This document shows positions 38,465 to 46,528 of a stretch of DNA of 64,000 nt, in pieces. The stretch lies in assembly GCA_003245575.1 (NCBI GenBank), contig QKCR01000022.1:1-64000 (forward strand). Reading direction: 5' to 3'. Positions within the stretch are counted from its first letter, which is position 1; the number at the start of each line of letters is the position of its first letter. Position numbers and translations under genes: made by a program. Under the pieces are notes generated by a model that had not been told where the DNA came from, searched no databases, and saw only the letters and a program-made list of their open reading frames with translations. This stretch comes from Alphaproteobacteria bacterium. Its GTDB lineage: Bacteria > Pseudomonadota > Alphaproteobacteria > Micavibrionales > Micavibrionaceae.

Positions 38465-39718
38465 ATGTCTGATAATTCGGAAATTATTACGAATGTTTTG
38501 TTGCCGACCGCACGCGTCGCATTGTTTGTCCGTGATAAGGACATGCGTGAGGCAGCTGCATCTTTGAAAGATGATTGGCGTTTTGCACGTGTTACATTCG
38601 ATATTCATGATGGTGATGTGGCGAGTGCTACAGAATATTTCCGTGTCAAAGATTCTCCCAATTTGCTGTTTGTTGAAACCGAGGAAATTGGTGATGGTTT
38701 TACAGACCGTTTAGAAGTTTTGGCGGGAAGCTGTTCGGAACATACTGCTGCGGTTGTTGTTGGTCCGATCAATGATGTGTATTTGTATCGCCAATTGATC
38801 GACATGGGTGTTTCTGATTATCTGGTTTGCCCGATTTCCAAAACAGTTCTGACAGATTTGATTGCTAAGATTTTGATTGAAAAACTCGGGTCGCCAGGCA
38901 GTCGTTTGGTTGCTTTTGTCGGGGCAAAAGGCGGGGTCGGGACATCAACGATGGCGCAGGCTTGTGCTTTGAGCGCCTCAACAGCGTTAAATCAAAAATC
39001 TATTATTCTGGATGCGGCCGGGGGACGTTCTTATTTGAGCGTTGCTATGGGAACAGAGGCCATGACGACTTTACACGAAGCAACGCGCGTTGCTTCGGGG
39101 ACAGATCAGGATTCTTTCAAGCGTATGATTGTTAAGGTTGATGATTATTTGTCAGTTTTGGCGACAGGTGCGGAGGCTATTCTTGATGGGCCAGTTGCTT
39201 CCGAACAATATGAAGCCTTGTTAAGCAAGCTGATGGTGACATTTCCGTTGGTGATTTGTGATTTGTCGCAAGCGCCGACAGCGATGGCGTCTGCTGTTTT
39301 GGTACGAGCTCACGAAATTGTTGTTGTGACATCTCCATCATTACCGTCTTTGCGTGCTGCCAGAAGTTTCTTGCAAGAGATCAAAACCTTGCGCGGTGGT
39401 GCAGAGGAAAATGTTCATCTGGTTCTAAACCAGAAAGGGATGTCTCAGGGGTTTGAAATTTCGGATTCTGATATTGAGACAGCCCTCAAGATACATCCGG
39501 AAGTGGTTGTTCCATGGGCTCCGAAAGTATTTGGTGCTGCCGAGACGTCCGGTAAGCCGTTGACTGAAAATCCGGCAGCTAAAGAAATTCTTGGTTTAAT
39601 GCAAAAGTTTCTGGTCCAGACTTTGAATATCGGGAAAGGTGATGCTGTTGAGACAGATACGCCTTCTTCGTCTTCTCCGAAAATTCTTGGCGGGATTTTG
39701 GGTAAACTTAAAAAGTAG
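38465..39718 (+). CDS. cpaE: Pilus localisation ATPase CpaE/TadZ
   Basis: A ParA/MinD-like protein that places the Tad apparatus at the pole. The N-terminal 140 residues form a receiver-like domain (ARVALFVRDKDMREAAASL ...). The ATPase half has the deviant Walker A VAFVGAKGGVGTSTMAQ, as in TadZ/CpaE, an LDAAGG motif and the later VVTSPSLPSLRAAR. The C-terminus has a Ser-rich linker and a final GGILGKLKK. The 417-aa length is typical. Confidence 0.94.
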   Translation: MSDNSEIITNVLLPTARVALFVRDKDMREAAASLKDDWRFARVTFDIHDGDVASATEYFRVKDSPNLLFVETEEIGDGFTDRLEVLAGSCSEHTAAVVVGPINDVYLYRQLIDMGVSDYLVCPISKTVLTDLIAKILIEKLGSPGSRLVAFVGAKGGVGTSTMAQACALSASTALNQKSIILDAAGGRSYLSVAMGTEAMTTLHEATRVASGTDQDSFKRMIVKVDDYLSVLATGAEAILDGPVASEQYEALLSKLMVTFPLVICDLSQAPTAMASAVLVRAHEIVVVTSPSLPSLRAARSFLQEIKTLRGGAEENVHLVLNQKGMSQGFEISDSDIETALKIHPEVVVPWAPKVFGAAETSGKPLTENPAAKEILGLMQKFLVQTLNIGKGDAVETDTPSSSSPKILGGILGKLKK

Positions 39719-39741
39719 GTTGATAGGATTTAGGTTCCGGA

Positions 39742-41409
39742 ATGGGATTTGGTAAAAAGAGCAATTCATCACCACCGAGCGCGCCGCCAAAGGTTGCGAA
39801 GAAGCCTGCTGTATCAGAACTCAGGGAACAGTCTTCTTCGGCTATTGAAGATACATCGAAACTGGAATCATCTCTTTCGGAGACTGTTGCACCTCCGCCA
39901 TCGGTCATGTCTGATGACATGTCAGAGAAGCTGCGCGAAATTATGCGCGAAGGCATGGCACAAGAAGAAGCCAAGGATAGCAATAAAAAAGAAGAGCCTG
40001 TTGTAAAGCAGGAAGTAACACGCGATGTTCAGAAAAAAGATGATGAACCTAAAAAATCGATTGATGACGGTTTTCTGACCCATGAAGAAGAAGATATTCA
40101 TGTCACGTCCGGATCGGGTGAAGTCGATTCTATGACGGCGTTGCGCCTGAAGCGCGCCAGAACGCGTATCTGGTCAGATTTGCGTGATGGGATTGATTTG
40201 AAAGCTTTGGCGCGTATGGATGGTAAAGCCGCGCGCGATGAAGTTCGTACAGCCGTTGAAGAGATTGCTCGATTCCGTAATCTGGATTTGACGCCGATGG
40301 AAATGGCCCAAATCGCCAAGGAATGCGGCGATGATATGTTGGGATATGGTCCGCTTGAGACATTATTGGCAGAAGACGGCATTGCCGATATTATGATTAA
40401 CGGTCCTGATACGGTCTATGTCGAACGTAAAGGGAAAATCCAGAAAACAGATATTAAGTTCCGCGATAACCAGCACCTTGTTACAATCTGTCAGAGGATT
40501 GTGGGTGCTATTGGACGTCGTGTGGATGAATCATCTCCGATTTGTGATGCGCGTTTGCCTGACGGGTCACGTGTGAACGTGATTATTCCACCGCTCGCTG
40601 TTGACGGCGCGTGTATGACGATCCGTAAATTTACCAAAGATAAGCTGACACTCGAGAAATTGCTTGAGTTCGGGGCGATGACTCCGAGTTGTGCCAAGTT
40701 GATTATGGCGATTGGTCGATGCCGAGTGAATGCCTTGATTTCAGGTGGTACAGGGTCCGGGAAAACCACGATGCTGAACTGTCTGACCCGTTATATCGAA
40801 CCGGGTGAGCGGATTATTACCTGCGAAGATGCCTGTGAATTGCAATTACAACAGCCGCACGTTGTGCGTCTTGAAACACGTCCTGCCAACCTCGAAGGGG
40901 TTGGGGAAGTGACTATGCGTGATTTGGTTAAGAACTGTCTGCGTATGCGTCCTGAACGTATTATCGTGGGTGAGGTTCGTGGTCCTGAAGCTTTTGACTT
41001 GTTGCAGGCGATGAATACAGGTCACGATGGATCAATGGGGACGGTTCACGCCAACAACCCGCGAGAAGCTTTATCCCGTATGGAAAACATGATTGCGATG
41101 GGGAATTTGAACATTCCGACCGTGGCGGTCCGTGAACAGATTTCTTCTGCGGTTAATGTGATTATTCAGGTGCAGCGTTTGCGTGACGGGTCACGTAAAG
41201 TCACGCATGTGACCGAGATTACCGGTATGGAAGGCGATGTAGTCACCATGCAGGATTTGTTTGTTTTGGAAGTTCTGGGAGAAGATGATGACGGTAAATT
41301 GATTACCCGTCTGAAATCCACCGGAATGCGTCCGAAATTCTGGGATAAAGCCCGTTCTTTTGGGGTTGAGAAACTTGTTCTCGATGCGATGGAAGAAGCT
41401 TACGGCTAA
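39742..41409 (+). CDS. cpaF: Tad secretion ATPase CpaF/TadA
   Basis: The hexameric ATPase powering Flp pilus extension and retraction. An unusually long acidic, Ser/Glu/Lys-rich N-terminus (about residues 1-130) precedes the GSPII_E domain. Motifs include [20 protein letters not shown], Walker [14 protein letters not shown], the Asp box [11 protein letters not shown], the Walker B region [19 protein letters not shown] and the His box [15 protein letters not shown]. The 555-aa length is longer than typical because of the N-terminal extension. Confidence 0.96.
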   Translation: MGFGKKSNSSPPSAPPKVAKKPAVSELREQSSSAIEDTSKLESSLSETVAPPPSVMSDDMSEKLREIMREGMAQEEAKDSNKKEEPVVKQEVTRDVQKKDDEPKKSIDDGFLTHEEEDIHVTSGSGEVDSMTALRLKRARTRIWSDLRDGIDLKALARMDGKAARDEVRTAVEEIARFRNLDLTPMEMAQIAKECGDDMLGYGPLETLLAEDGIADIMINGPDTVYVERKGKIQKTDIKFRDNQHLVTICQRIVGAIGRRVDESSPICDARLPDGSRVNVIIPPLAVDGACMTIRKFTKDKLTLEKLLEFGAMTPSCAKLIMAIGRCRVNALISGGTGSGKTTMLNCLTRYIEPGERIITCEDACELQLQQPHVVRLETRPANLEGVGEVTMRDLVKNCLRMRPERIIVGEVRGPEAFDLLQAMNTGHDGSMGTVHANNPREALSRMENMIAMGNLNIPTVAVREQISSAVNVIIQVQRLRDGSRKVTHVTEITGMEGDVVTMQDLFVLEVLGEDDDGKLITRLKSTGMRPKFWDKARSFGVEKLVLDAMEEAYG

Positions 41410-41427
41410 TATTTGAAAGAGACAGCT

Positions 41428-42405
41428 ATGTCATCTGCAGTCATCATTTTTTTGGTTATCTTGATTGTTGCCGTTGTTCTGGGGATGGCGGGCTTGTTGC
41501 TCATGAATACCCGCAAGGAACAACAAAAGCGCAATTTGTCTATTATTGCCGGGCAGGCTGTGTCCAGTAGCGGCGATAGTTTGCAGGATGCACGCGACAA
41601 GCGTCGTGCTGATCTGGCAAAGAAGTTGGCGGAAAGTAACTCGGTTAAGTCCAAAAAATCTATGGAAGTAAAAAGCCAGCTTCAACAGGCAGGTTTTTCT
41701 AGCACATCCGTTCGGAACTTCTGGGGATATTCGGCGATTAGCGGTGTAGTTTCGGTCTTGGCGATGGTGGCAACCGGACAGGGACCTATTCTGATTATTA
41801 TCGGTGCTTTTGTCGGGGCTCTTGGTTTGCCGCGCTTATTTTTGAAAATAAAGATTTCCCGTCGTCAACGTGCGTTTCTGGAAGATTTTCCGGATGCACT
41901 TGAATCGATGGTGCGTTTGTTGAAGGCCGGTATGCCTATTGGTGAAGCAATTTCCATGGTCTCGCGTGAATTTACGGGACCGGTAGGCGAGGAAATGTCA
42001 CGTGTTTATGATGAACAGAAAATCGGGATTACATTGGCAGATGCATGTTTGCATGCTGCGGAGCGGATGCCGATTACTGAAATGCAGATGTTTGCGACAG
42101 GGATTTCCATTCAACAGCAAACCGGTTCATCCTTGTCTGAAATTCTGACTAACCTTGCACGTGTGATTCGTTCGCGTTTCCGTTTGAAACGGAAAGTTCA
42201 GGCCTTATCATCCGAAGCCAAGTCATCTGCGGCGATTATCGGGTCTTTGCCGATTTTGGTGGCGTCAGGTCTATATGCCATTAACCCTGATTATATGTAT
42301 CCGTTGTTTTATACGTTGAAGGGCAAGTTTTTCTTATTTGGCGCATTGGGATGGATGTCTATCGGTGGTTTGGTTATGCGTCAGATGATTAACTTTAGAG
42401 TTTAA
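41428..42405 (+). CDS. tadB: Tad inner-membrane platform protein TadB
   Basis: One of the two GspF-type platform proteins. An N-terminal helix (AVIIFLVILIVAVVLGMAGLLL) is followed by a basic cytoplasmic region, two membrane segments near 100-135, the T2SSF domain (FLEDFPDALESMVRLLKAGM, GEAISMVSREF, QQQTGSSLSEILTNLARVIR) and two C-terminal helices. ATG 41428 is preferred to an upstream TTG at 41413. Confidence 0.93.
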   Translation: MSSAVIIFLVILIVAVVLGMAGLLLMNTRKEQQKRNLSIIAGQAVSSSGDSLQDARDKRRADLAKKLAESNSVKSKKSMEVKSQLQQAGFSSTSVRNFWGYSAISGVVSVLAMVATGQGPILIIIGAFVGALGLPRLFLKIKISRRQRAFLEDFPDALESMVRLLKAGMPIGEAISMVSREFTGPVGEEMSRVYDEQKIGITLADACLHAAERMPITEMQMFATGISIQQQTGSSLSEILTNLARVIRSRFRLKRKVQALSSEAKSSAAIIGSLPILVASGLYAINPDYMYPLFYTLKGKFFLFGALGWMSIGGLVMRQMINFRV

Positions 42406-42429
42406 TGTTCGGAAAGGAGGCACAAAGAT

Positions 42430-43404
42430 ATGTTTTCGGAAGAAATTGATCGTATGATTATTCTTATTGTGGCTTCTTTTGCGGCCATGCTGACTTTTGT
42501 TGCTGTTGCTCTTCCGATGCTGAACCGCACCGAAAAACGCGAGCATTATACCAATGTGATTGAGAAAAAACGCCGCGCTTTGTACGAGCAGGCGAAAGAA
42601 AATGTTTATAATAAAAAATCCAAAGAGAAAGAGAAGTCTTTATCCACTAGGGAATCTCTGGCGTTCTTCTTTAAAGTTCAGGAACAGTTTGGTGCTTTGG
42701 GTGAAAAAGTTCGCGATCAGATGTTGCAGGCAGGTATTCGTGATCCGAAAGCCCCGATGCTGTATTTGGGGGCGCGACTTATCATTCCGTTGGTTCTGAT
42801 GTTCTTTTCCTGGCTTATTCTTGCGCATGGCGAAAAGGAAGTGAAACCTTTTGTTATCTTTCTGATTACTATTTCTTTGGGCGGGGTCGGGTTCTTCTTG
42901 CCGCGTATTTTGATCAAGAACCATATTATCAAACGTCAGCAGGAAATTAATATCGTGTTTCCTGATGCGCTCGATATGATGTTGATTTGTGTGCAAGGTG
43001 GGATTGGTTTGGAGCAAACTATTCACCGTGTCGGTGACGAGATTGCAGAGCATAGTCCTATTCTAGCTGAAGAGCTTGGTATTTTGAGTGCCGAGATGGG
43101 GATGCTCAATGATCGTCGCCGTGCGTTACAGGATTTTGCGCGTCGTGTGGGGAGCGGAGCTGCTAAATCTTTCGCGACTGCTATGATTCAAGCTGAGCAA
43201 TACGGAACATCTGTGTCTTCTGCTATGCGTGTGATTTCCGATGAGCTTCGTGATATGCGGATGGCTGAAGCTGAACGTAAGGCTGCAGCTTTGCCGCCGA
43301 AACTGACTGTTCCGATGATTTTGTTTTTTCTTCCGGCGTTGTTTATCGTGATTCTGGTTCCGGCTTTTCTGGCTGCCAAAGATGCAGGGGCTATCGGAAA
43401 CTAA
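42430..43404 (+). CDS. tadC: Tad inner-membrane platform protein TadC
   Basis: The second GspF-type platform protein, 324 aa. It has an N-terminal helix (IILIVASFAAMLTFVAVALP), a Lys/Glu-rich cytoplasmic stretch, two middle membrane segments, the domain FPDALDMMLICVQGGIGLEQ ... AEQYGTSVSSAMRVISDELR, and the C-terminal PPKLTVPMILFFLPALFIVI. A good Shine-Dalgarno AAAGGAGG precedes it. It ends the + strand Tad operon; no tadE, tadF or tadG pseudopilin genes follow. Confidence 0.94.
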   Translation: MFSEEIDRMIILIVASFAAMLTFVAVALPMLNRTEKREHYTNVIEKKRRALYEQAKENVYNKKSKEKEKSLSTRESLAFFFKVQEQFGALGEKVRDQMLQAGIRDPKAPMLYLGARLIIPLVLMFFSWLILAHGEKEVKPFVIFLITISLGGVGFFLPRILIKNHIIKRQQEINIVFPDALDMMLICVQGGIGLEQTIHRVGDEIAEHSPILAEELGILSAEMGMLNDRRRALQDFARRVGSGAAKSFATAMIQAEQYGTSVSSAMRVISDELRDMRMAEAERKAAALPPKLTVPMILFFLPALFIVILVPAFLAAKDAGAIGN

Positions 43405-43421
43405 TATATAAGTTTTCAAAA

Positions 43422-43453
43422 ACAAAAATCCCCTCGAAAGAGGGGATTTTTGT
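43422..43453. terminator. Strong bidirectional terminator
   Basis: A 14-bp perfect stem (43422-43435 with 43440-43453) is capped by a GAAA tetraloop, with A and T tracts on either side. It lies between the convergent tadC and tadD genes. Confidence 0.93.
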
Positions 43454-43465
43454 TTGGGTATTTCT

Positions 43466-44188
43466 TTATTCCGGTGCTTTGTTTTTAGGGGTCGGAATTT
43501 TCAAACCTTTATATTCAGGTGGTTCGTTCAGAGTTCTGATGATCCGGATATTGCGTTCAATTTCAACGCGGTTCGGGTCCATTTTTTGGGCGTCATACAG
43601 CATGGTCAGAGCTTTGTCTGTGTAGCCTTGTGCGGCAAGGTTCAATGCCAGATTGTTCATGACAGGAACTTTGTCTTCGTCGGCCCAGAGGTCCAAAGCC
43701 TTACGGAAGGCTTCTTCGCCTTCTTTATACTCTTCCTGAGCGTCCAGCGCGTTGCCGAGATTTCTCCATGCACGGTAGTTGCGATTGTCCGCTTTGATTG
43801 CTTTGCGTGCTGCGGATTCGGCTTTTCCGAATTCGGCTTGGGAGAGATAGACAGCCGAGAGTTCTGTGTTCGCCAGAGTTGCGACTTCGCTATTATTTGC
43901 CAAAGGCAGAAGAATTGATTTTGCCGATTTGAATTGTCCTGCCTCGCGCAGAGCTTTGCCGTAGCGAGCGGCGATCATGGCGTCGTCGGGAGTTTTTTCA
44001 TGCAGTGCTTTAATGACAGAGAGTTTATCGTGTTTTTCTCCGTAAAGAATTTCTGCATTTTTTACAGGCGGCAATGATGTGTCAACGCTCTGGCTTGTTG
44101 ATCCGCTACCGCAAGCTGTCAGCAGGGGGGAGAGCAAACACAGGGCAGAGAAAGTCAGCACTTTCTTTTTGTCGATCAAGAGCTTCAT
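43466..44188 (-). CDS. tadD: TadD-like TPR lipoprotein
   Basis: A 240-aa lipoprotein (lipobox LLTAC, Cys26) with about four TPR units, for example MIAARYGKALREAGQFKSA, AEFGKAESAARKAIKADNRN and EYKEGEEAFRKALDLWADED. TadD is a periplasmic TPR lipoprotein needed for secretin function in Tad systems. It is convergent to the main pilus operon and downstream of the PF13629-type gene, so it may form a separate two-gene unit. Confidence 0.8.
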   Translation of the reverse strand: MKLLIDKKKVLTFSALCLLSPLLTACGSGSTSQSVDTSLPPVKNAEILYGEKHDKLSVIKALHEKTPDDAMIAARYGKALREAGQFKSAKSILLPLANNSEVATLANTELSAVYLSQAEFGKAESAARKAIKADNRNYRAWRNLGNALDAQEEYKEGEEAFRKALDLWADEDKVPVMNNLALNLAAQGYTDKALTMLYDAQKMDPNRVEIERNIRIIRTLNEPPEYKGLKIPTPKNKAPE

Positions 44189-44226
44189 CGTTTCGTATTC
44201 CTTATCAAGTTAGAGGAGTGTTTGGT

Positions 44227-44955
44227 CTATTCGACAACTGGTTCCGGAGCGTTCGGGGAAACATTTGTGGTCGGGGAGACTGTATCTTTTGGAGCAGAGT
44301 CCTCTTTTGCGGCGGCTTTCTTATCTTGAACGATACCGACCTCATGACATGAGTCAGGGCAGTAATACATGCTGAATTCTTTACATCCTTCCGCACCGTT
44401 AACACATGCACGACGGATACGGATATATTCGTTCTTAGGTCCGCCGATAATGACGTGGCGTTGCATAATAACTTTGCCTTCTTCATCCATGGCTTTAAAG
44501 TATGTGGCTCCCGGTTTTTTCGGGATCAGGATGATGGTGCGGTTTGTGTCAGGAACAGCGCGAAGATTTTCTTCACTTCCGACGATCACGTTGACAGCGC
44601 CGCGATCCAGTTCGATGATTTCAGGTTTATCCGGAGAGATGCGCAAAGGTGCGAGTTCTTCTGATTCCTTGCCGCCTGCGGCTTCCAGATCTGCAATGGC
44701 TGGTGTGTCGATAATTTCAGACTCATTTATCGCAGGAATTTCAGGCTCCATATCAATTTGGGCCATCATCATGTTTTCTTGTCCGGATGCCGGTTCAATT
44801 CCCATGTACTCCATCTGTGCAACCGGACCGGAGACGTCGTTGCCCGCAACACCGTTCGGGATTAATCCCGTTGCGCCCCAAATTGCCAAACCAACCATGC
44901 AGGCATAAGAAAGAGGGACGAGGAGTTTCTTGGAGTTCATTTTTTTATCAGTCAT
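44227..44955 (-). CDS. Exported protein with a secretin-type N-domain (PF13629-like)
   Basis: A 242-aa protein with an N-terminal membrane anchor or signal (LLVPLSYACMVGLAIWGATG), an acidic Met/Glu-rich spacer, and a domain like the N-terminal part of RcpA/CpaC: PEIIELDRGAVNVIVGSEEN, ILIPKKPGATYFKAMDEEGK. It has four cysteines in ACVNGAEGC, YYCPDSCHEVG, likely disulfides or a metal knot. The Pro/Ala/Ser-rich tail is disordered. Similar stand-alone proteins occur in alphaproteobacterial Tad loci, so a pilus secretin accessory role is likely; the precise role is unknown. Confidence 0.7.
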   Translation of the reverse strand: MTDKKMNSKKLLVPLSYACMVGLAIWGATGLIPNGVAGNDVSGPVAQMEYMGIEPASGQENMMMAQIDMEPEIPAINESEIIDTPAIADLEAAGGKESEELAPLRISPDKPEIIELDRGAVNVIVGSEENLRAVPDTNRTIILIPKKPGATYFKAMDEEGKVIMQRHVIIGGPKNEYIRIRRACVNGAEGCKEFSMYYCPDSCHEVGIVQDKKAAAKEDSAPKDTVSPTTNVSPNAPEPVVE

Positions 44956-45080
44956 CTGGAAAATCCGTAAGGTGGGGTGTTTTTTTGAATATGTCGGGGA
45001 GTAGTATAAAACTATATTTTCTCCACGTCACGGGGTTTTTTCCCAACAAAAAACCACCCTTGTAGTTAGTGGGAATGATT

Positions 45081-45710
45081 TTAGTCGGATTTAATGCCCC
45101 TTAGAATCTTTTCCATATACTGAATGTCACTTCTTAGATCTGATATGCTGATTTTTGCGTATAAATTGTAGTAACAATTGTCGTGAGAATTATAAACTTT
45201 TATGGGGAGTACGATTCCATCATCCACATTGTCATTTTTGAAAATTGAGCAAGTGTATAATTTGAATCTTTTATCTGTCTGTGGATTGGTTTCTATAAAC
45301 TCTCCAGAAATTGAAATATTGTATAGCCTTAATAGGCTTGGAGTTTTTATTTCTTCTCCAAAATTTAGAGCATCTATCTTTTCAGAGAAATGTATAATCG
45401 TATCTCTTAAGTCTCTTTTTAGAAGAGTCCTTAGTTTACTGTTATCTATTATACCTATTTGTGTCAGAAAGTCCTTCCGCTTCTTTGCAAGCTGTTTATC
45501 CTTAGAGCTTTTATCTCCTTGTAACAAATCGGCCAGTTGTGCTGCTTGTGTAATGATTTCTTGGATAAAAGTATTGTGATTATCGACGTTTGAAGCCAAT
45601 ACTAACTCTTTAGAGAAATTATTTTCTTTCCATTCTTGGAAAATATCTAGTTTTCTATTTAATTCTAAAACTAGATGTTTAATCTCTGAAATATATATGT
45701 GCTCAAACAT
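45081..45710 (-). CDS. AT-rich orphan gene, unknown function
   Basis: A 209-aa soluble-looking protein rich in Ile, Lys, Asn and Asp, with no signal or membrane segment; the first half is helical (LVLELNRKLDIFQEWKENN ... LLQGDKSSKDKQLAKKRKDF) and the second half beta-like (LYNISISGEFIETNPQTDKR). I do not recognise a family. ATG 45710 was chosen because GGAG lies 7 nt upstream; the TTG at 45722 overlaps that site. Base composition is visibly more AT-rich than the flanks, and it sits next to a tRNA gene with a duplicated 3' segment, so horizontal acquisition is likely. Confidence 0.6.
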   Translation of the reverse strand: MFEHIYISEIKHLVLELNRKLDIFQEWKENNFSKELVLASNVDNHNTFIQEIITQAAQLADLLQGDKSSKDKQLAKKRKDFLTQIGIIDNSKLRTLLKRDLRDTIIHFSEKIDALNFGEEIKTPSLLRLYNISISGEFIETNPQTDKRFKLYTCSIFKNDNVDDGIVLPIKVYNSHDNCYYNLYAKISISDLRSDIQYMEKILRGIKSD

Positions 45711-45719
45711 TTTGTACTC

Positions 45720-45731
45720 CAATACTGGATT
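45720..45731. repeat. 12-bp copy of the tRNA-Val 3' region (att-like)
   Basis: CAATACTGGATT here is identical to 45908-45919, which lies in the T-arm and acceptor stem of tRNA-Val. The copies are direct repeats 188 bp apart. Duplicated tRNA 3' segments are typical of integrase attachment sites; no integrase is present. Confidence 0.5.
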
Positions 45732-45733
45732 GT

Positions 45734-45757
45734 AAAAATTGCGCGGGGCGCATTTTT
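45734..45757. terminator. GC-stem hairpin flanked by A and T tracts
   Basis: AAAAAT, GCGC, loop GGG, GCGC, ATTTTT (one bulged T). It resembles a bidirectional terminator and lies just upstream of the AT-rich orphan gene. Confidence 0.6.
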
Positions 45758-45863
45758 ATCCTTCGCTGAAAGCTCAGGACCACCTCGCGCCGCTCGGCGT
45801 CCAAAACGCTTGATGTCGCGTTTTGTCGAACCAACCGATTCTCTCCGTATGTCCCAATTTACC

Positions 45864-45894
45864 AAAAAAGCCATCCTTGCGGATGGCCTTTTTT
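45864..45894. terminator. Terminator downstream of tRNA-Val
   Basis: Stem GCCATCC (45870-45876) / GGATGGC (45881-45887) with loop TTGC, an A-tract (45864-45869) before it and T-tract after it. For the minus-strand tRNA it lies just after the 3' end and is followed by T on that strand. Confidence 0.85.
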
Positions 45895-45900
45895 AATAAA

Positions 45901-45977
45901 TGGTGGGCAATACTGGATTCGAACCAGTGACCTCTACCATGTCAAGATAGCGCTCTAACCAACTGAGCTAATTGCCC
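45901..45977 (-). tRNA. tRNA-Val (anticodon GAC)
   Basis: A 77-nt tRNA on the minus strand. The acceptor stem GGGCAAT pairs with ATTGCCC; the D-arm is GCTCAGTTGGTTAGAGC; the anticodon stem CTATC/GGTAG holds the loop TTGACAT, giving anticodon GAC (valine codons GUC/GUU); the T-arm is ACTGG-TTCGAAT-CCAGT. The 3' CCA is encoded (TGG at 45901-45903 on the + strand). Confidence 0.98.
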
Positions 45978-45995
45978 TTCACTCATCGTTCTTTC

Positions 45996-46065
45996 CTTTT
46001 GGACGGTGTCGCTGCGTTCCTCACCTAGGTTTTCTAGGTTTCGTCACTGGCTTCTGGTCCAAAAG
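45996..46065. repeat. 70-bp hairpin-like element
   Basis: Perfect outer arms CTTTTGGAC (45996-46004) and GTCCAAAAG (46057-46065) enclose a second small hairpin ACCTAG-gttt-t-CTAGGT (46023-46039). It lies between tRNA-Val and cpdR. It may be an intergenic palindromic repeat or part of the tRNA leader. Confidence 0.4.
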
Positions 46066-46130
46066 TAAATAACTTCGACTGATTTTCATCAGGGGGTGGT
46101 TTTAGCGGGATTTTTTACCGAAATCAAGTC

Positions 46131-46520
46131 TTATTCTGAAGTTTTTGTCTCGGCCGGATTTCCTACGATTTCCGTCACTTGGGCGACCAGATCGTTTAGA
46201 TGGAATGGCTTGGATAACACGCGGGTATTGTTGTTGTTCTGTGCGCCTTTATCCATGGCTACGGCTGAAAATCCTGTGATAAAAAGGACTTTCATATTCG
46301 GGTGCATGCGGTTGGCTTTTTGGGAGAGTTCGATTCCGTCCATGCCGGGCATGACAATGTCCGCTAATAAGAGGTCGATTGTATCCCCGATGGCTTCTAC
46401 GGCATAGAATGCAGCCAAGCCGTCTGCGCAGCTCGTGACGTGGTGTCCAGCTTTCTCGAGCGCCATCGTTAAGAATTGGCGCATCGACGAGTCATCTTCT
46501 GCAATTAATATGTGAGCCAT
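46131..46520 (-). CDS. cpdR: Response regulator CpdR
   Basis: A single-domain receiver of 129 aa. The acidic pair is in LIAEDDSSMR, the phospho-acceptor is Asp54 in LLLADIVMPGMDGIEL, the conserved Thr is in FITGFSAVAMD and the Lys is in VLSKPFHLNDLV. This sequence pattern (IVMPGMDGIEL, SKPFHLNDLV) is characteristic of CpdR, which in Caulobacter switches ClpXP toward CtrA and PopZ-linked substrates under control of CckA-ChpT. It lies 8 nt after a glycosyltransferase gene, an odd operon partner. Confidence 0.9.
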   Translation of the reverse strand: MAHILIAEDDSSMRQFLTMALEKAGHHVTSCADGLAAFYAVEAIGDTIDLLLADIVMPGMDGIELSQKANRMHPNMKVLFITGFSAVAMDKGAQNNNNTRVLSKPFHLNDLVAQVTEIVGNPAETKTSE

Positions 46521-46528
46521 GGGCCTTT

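Noticed and set aside
45671..45874. Arg-rich minus-strand frame of 67 aa between tRNA-Val and the orphan gene
   Set aside because: It crosses two hairpins and the att-like repeat and overlaps the orphan gene start; it has no Shine-Dalgarno.
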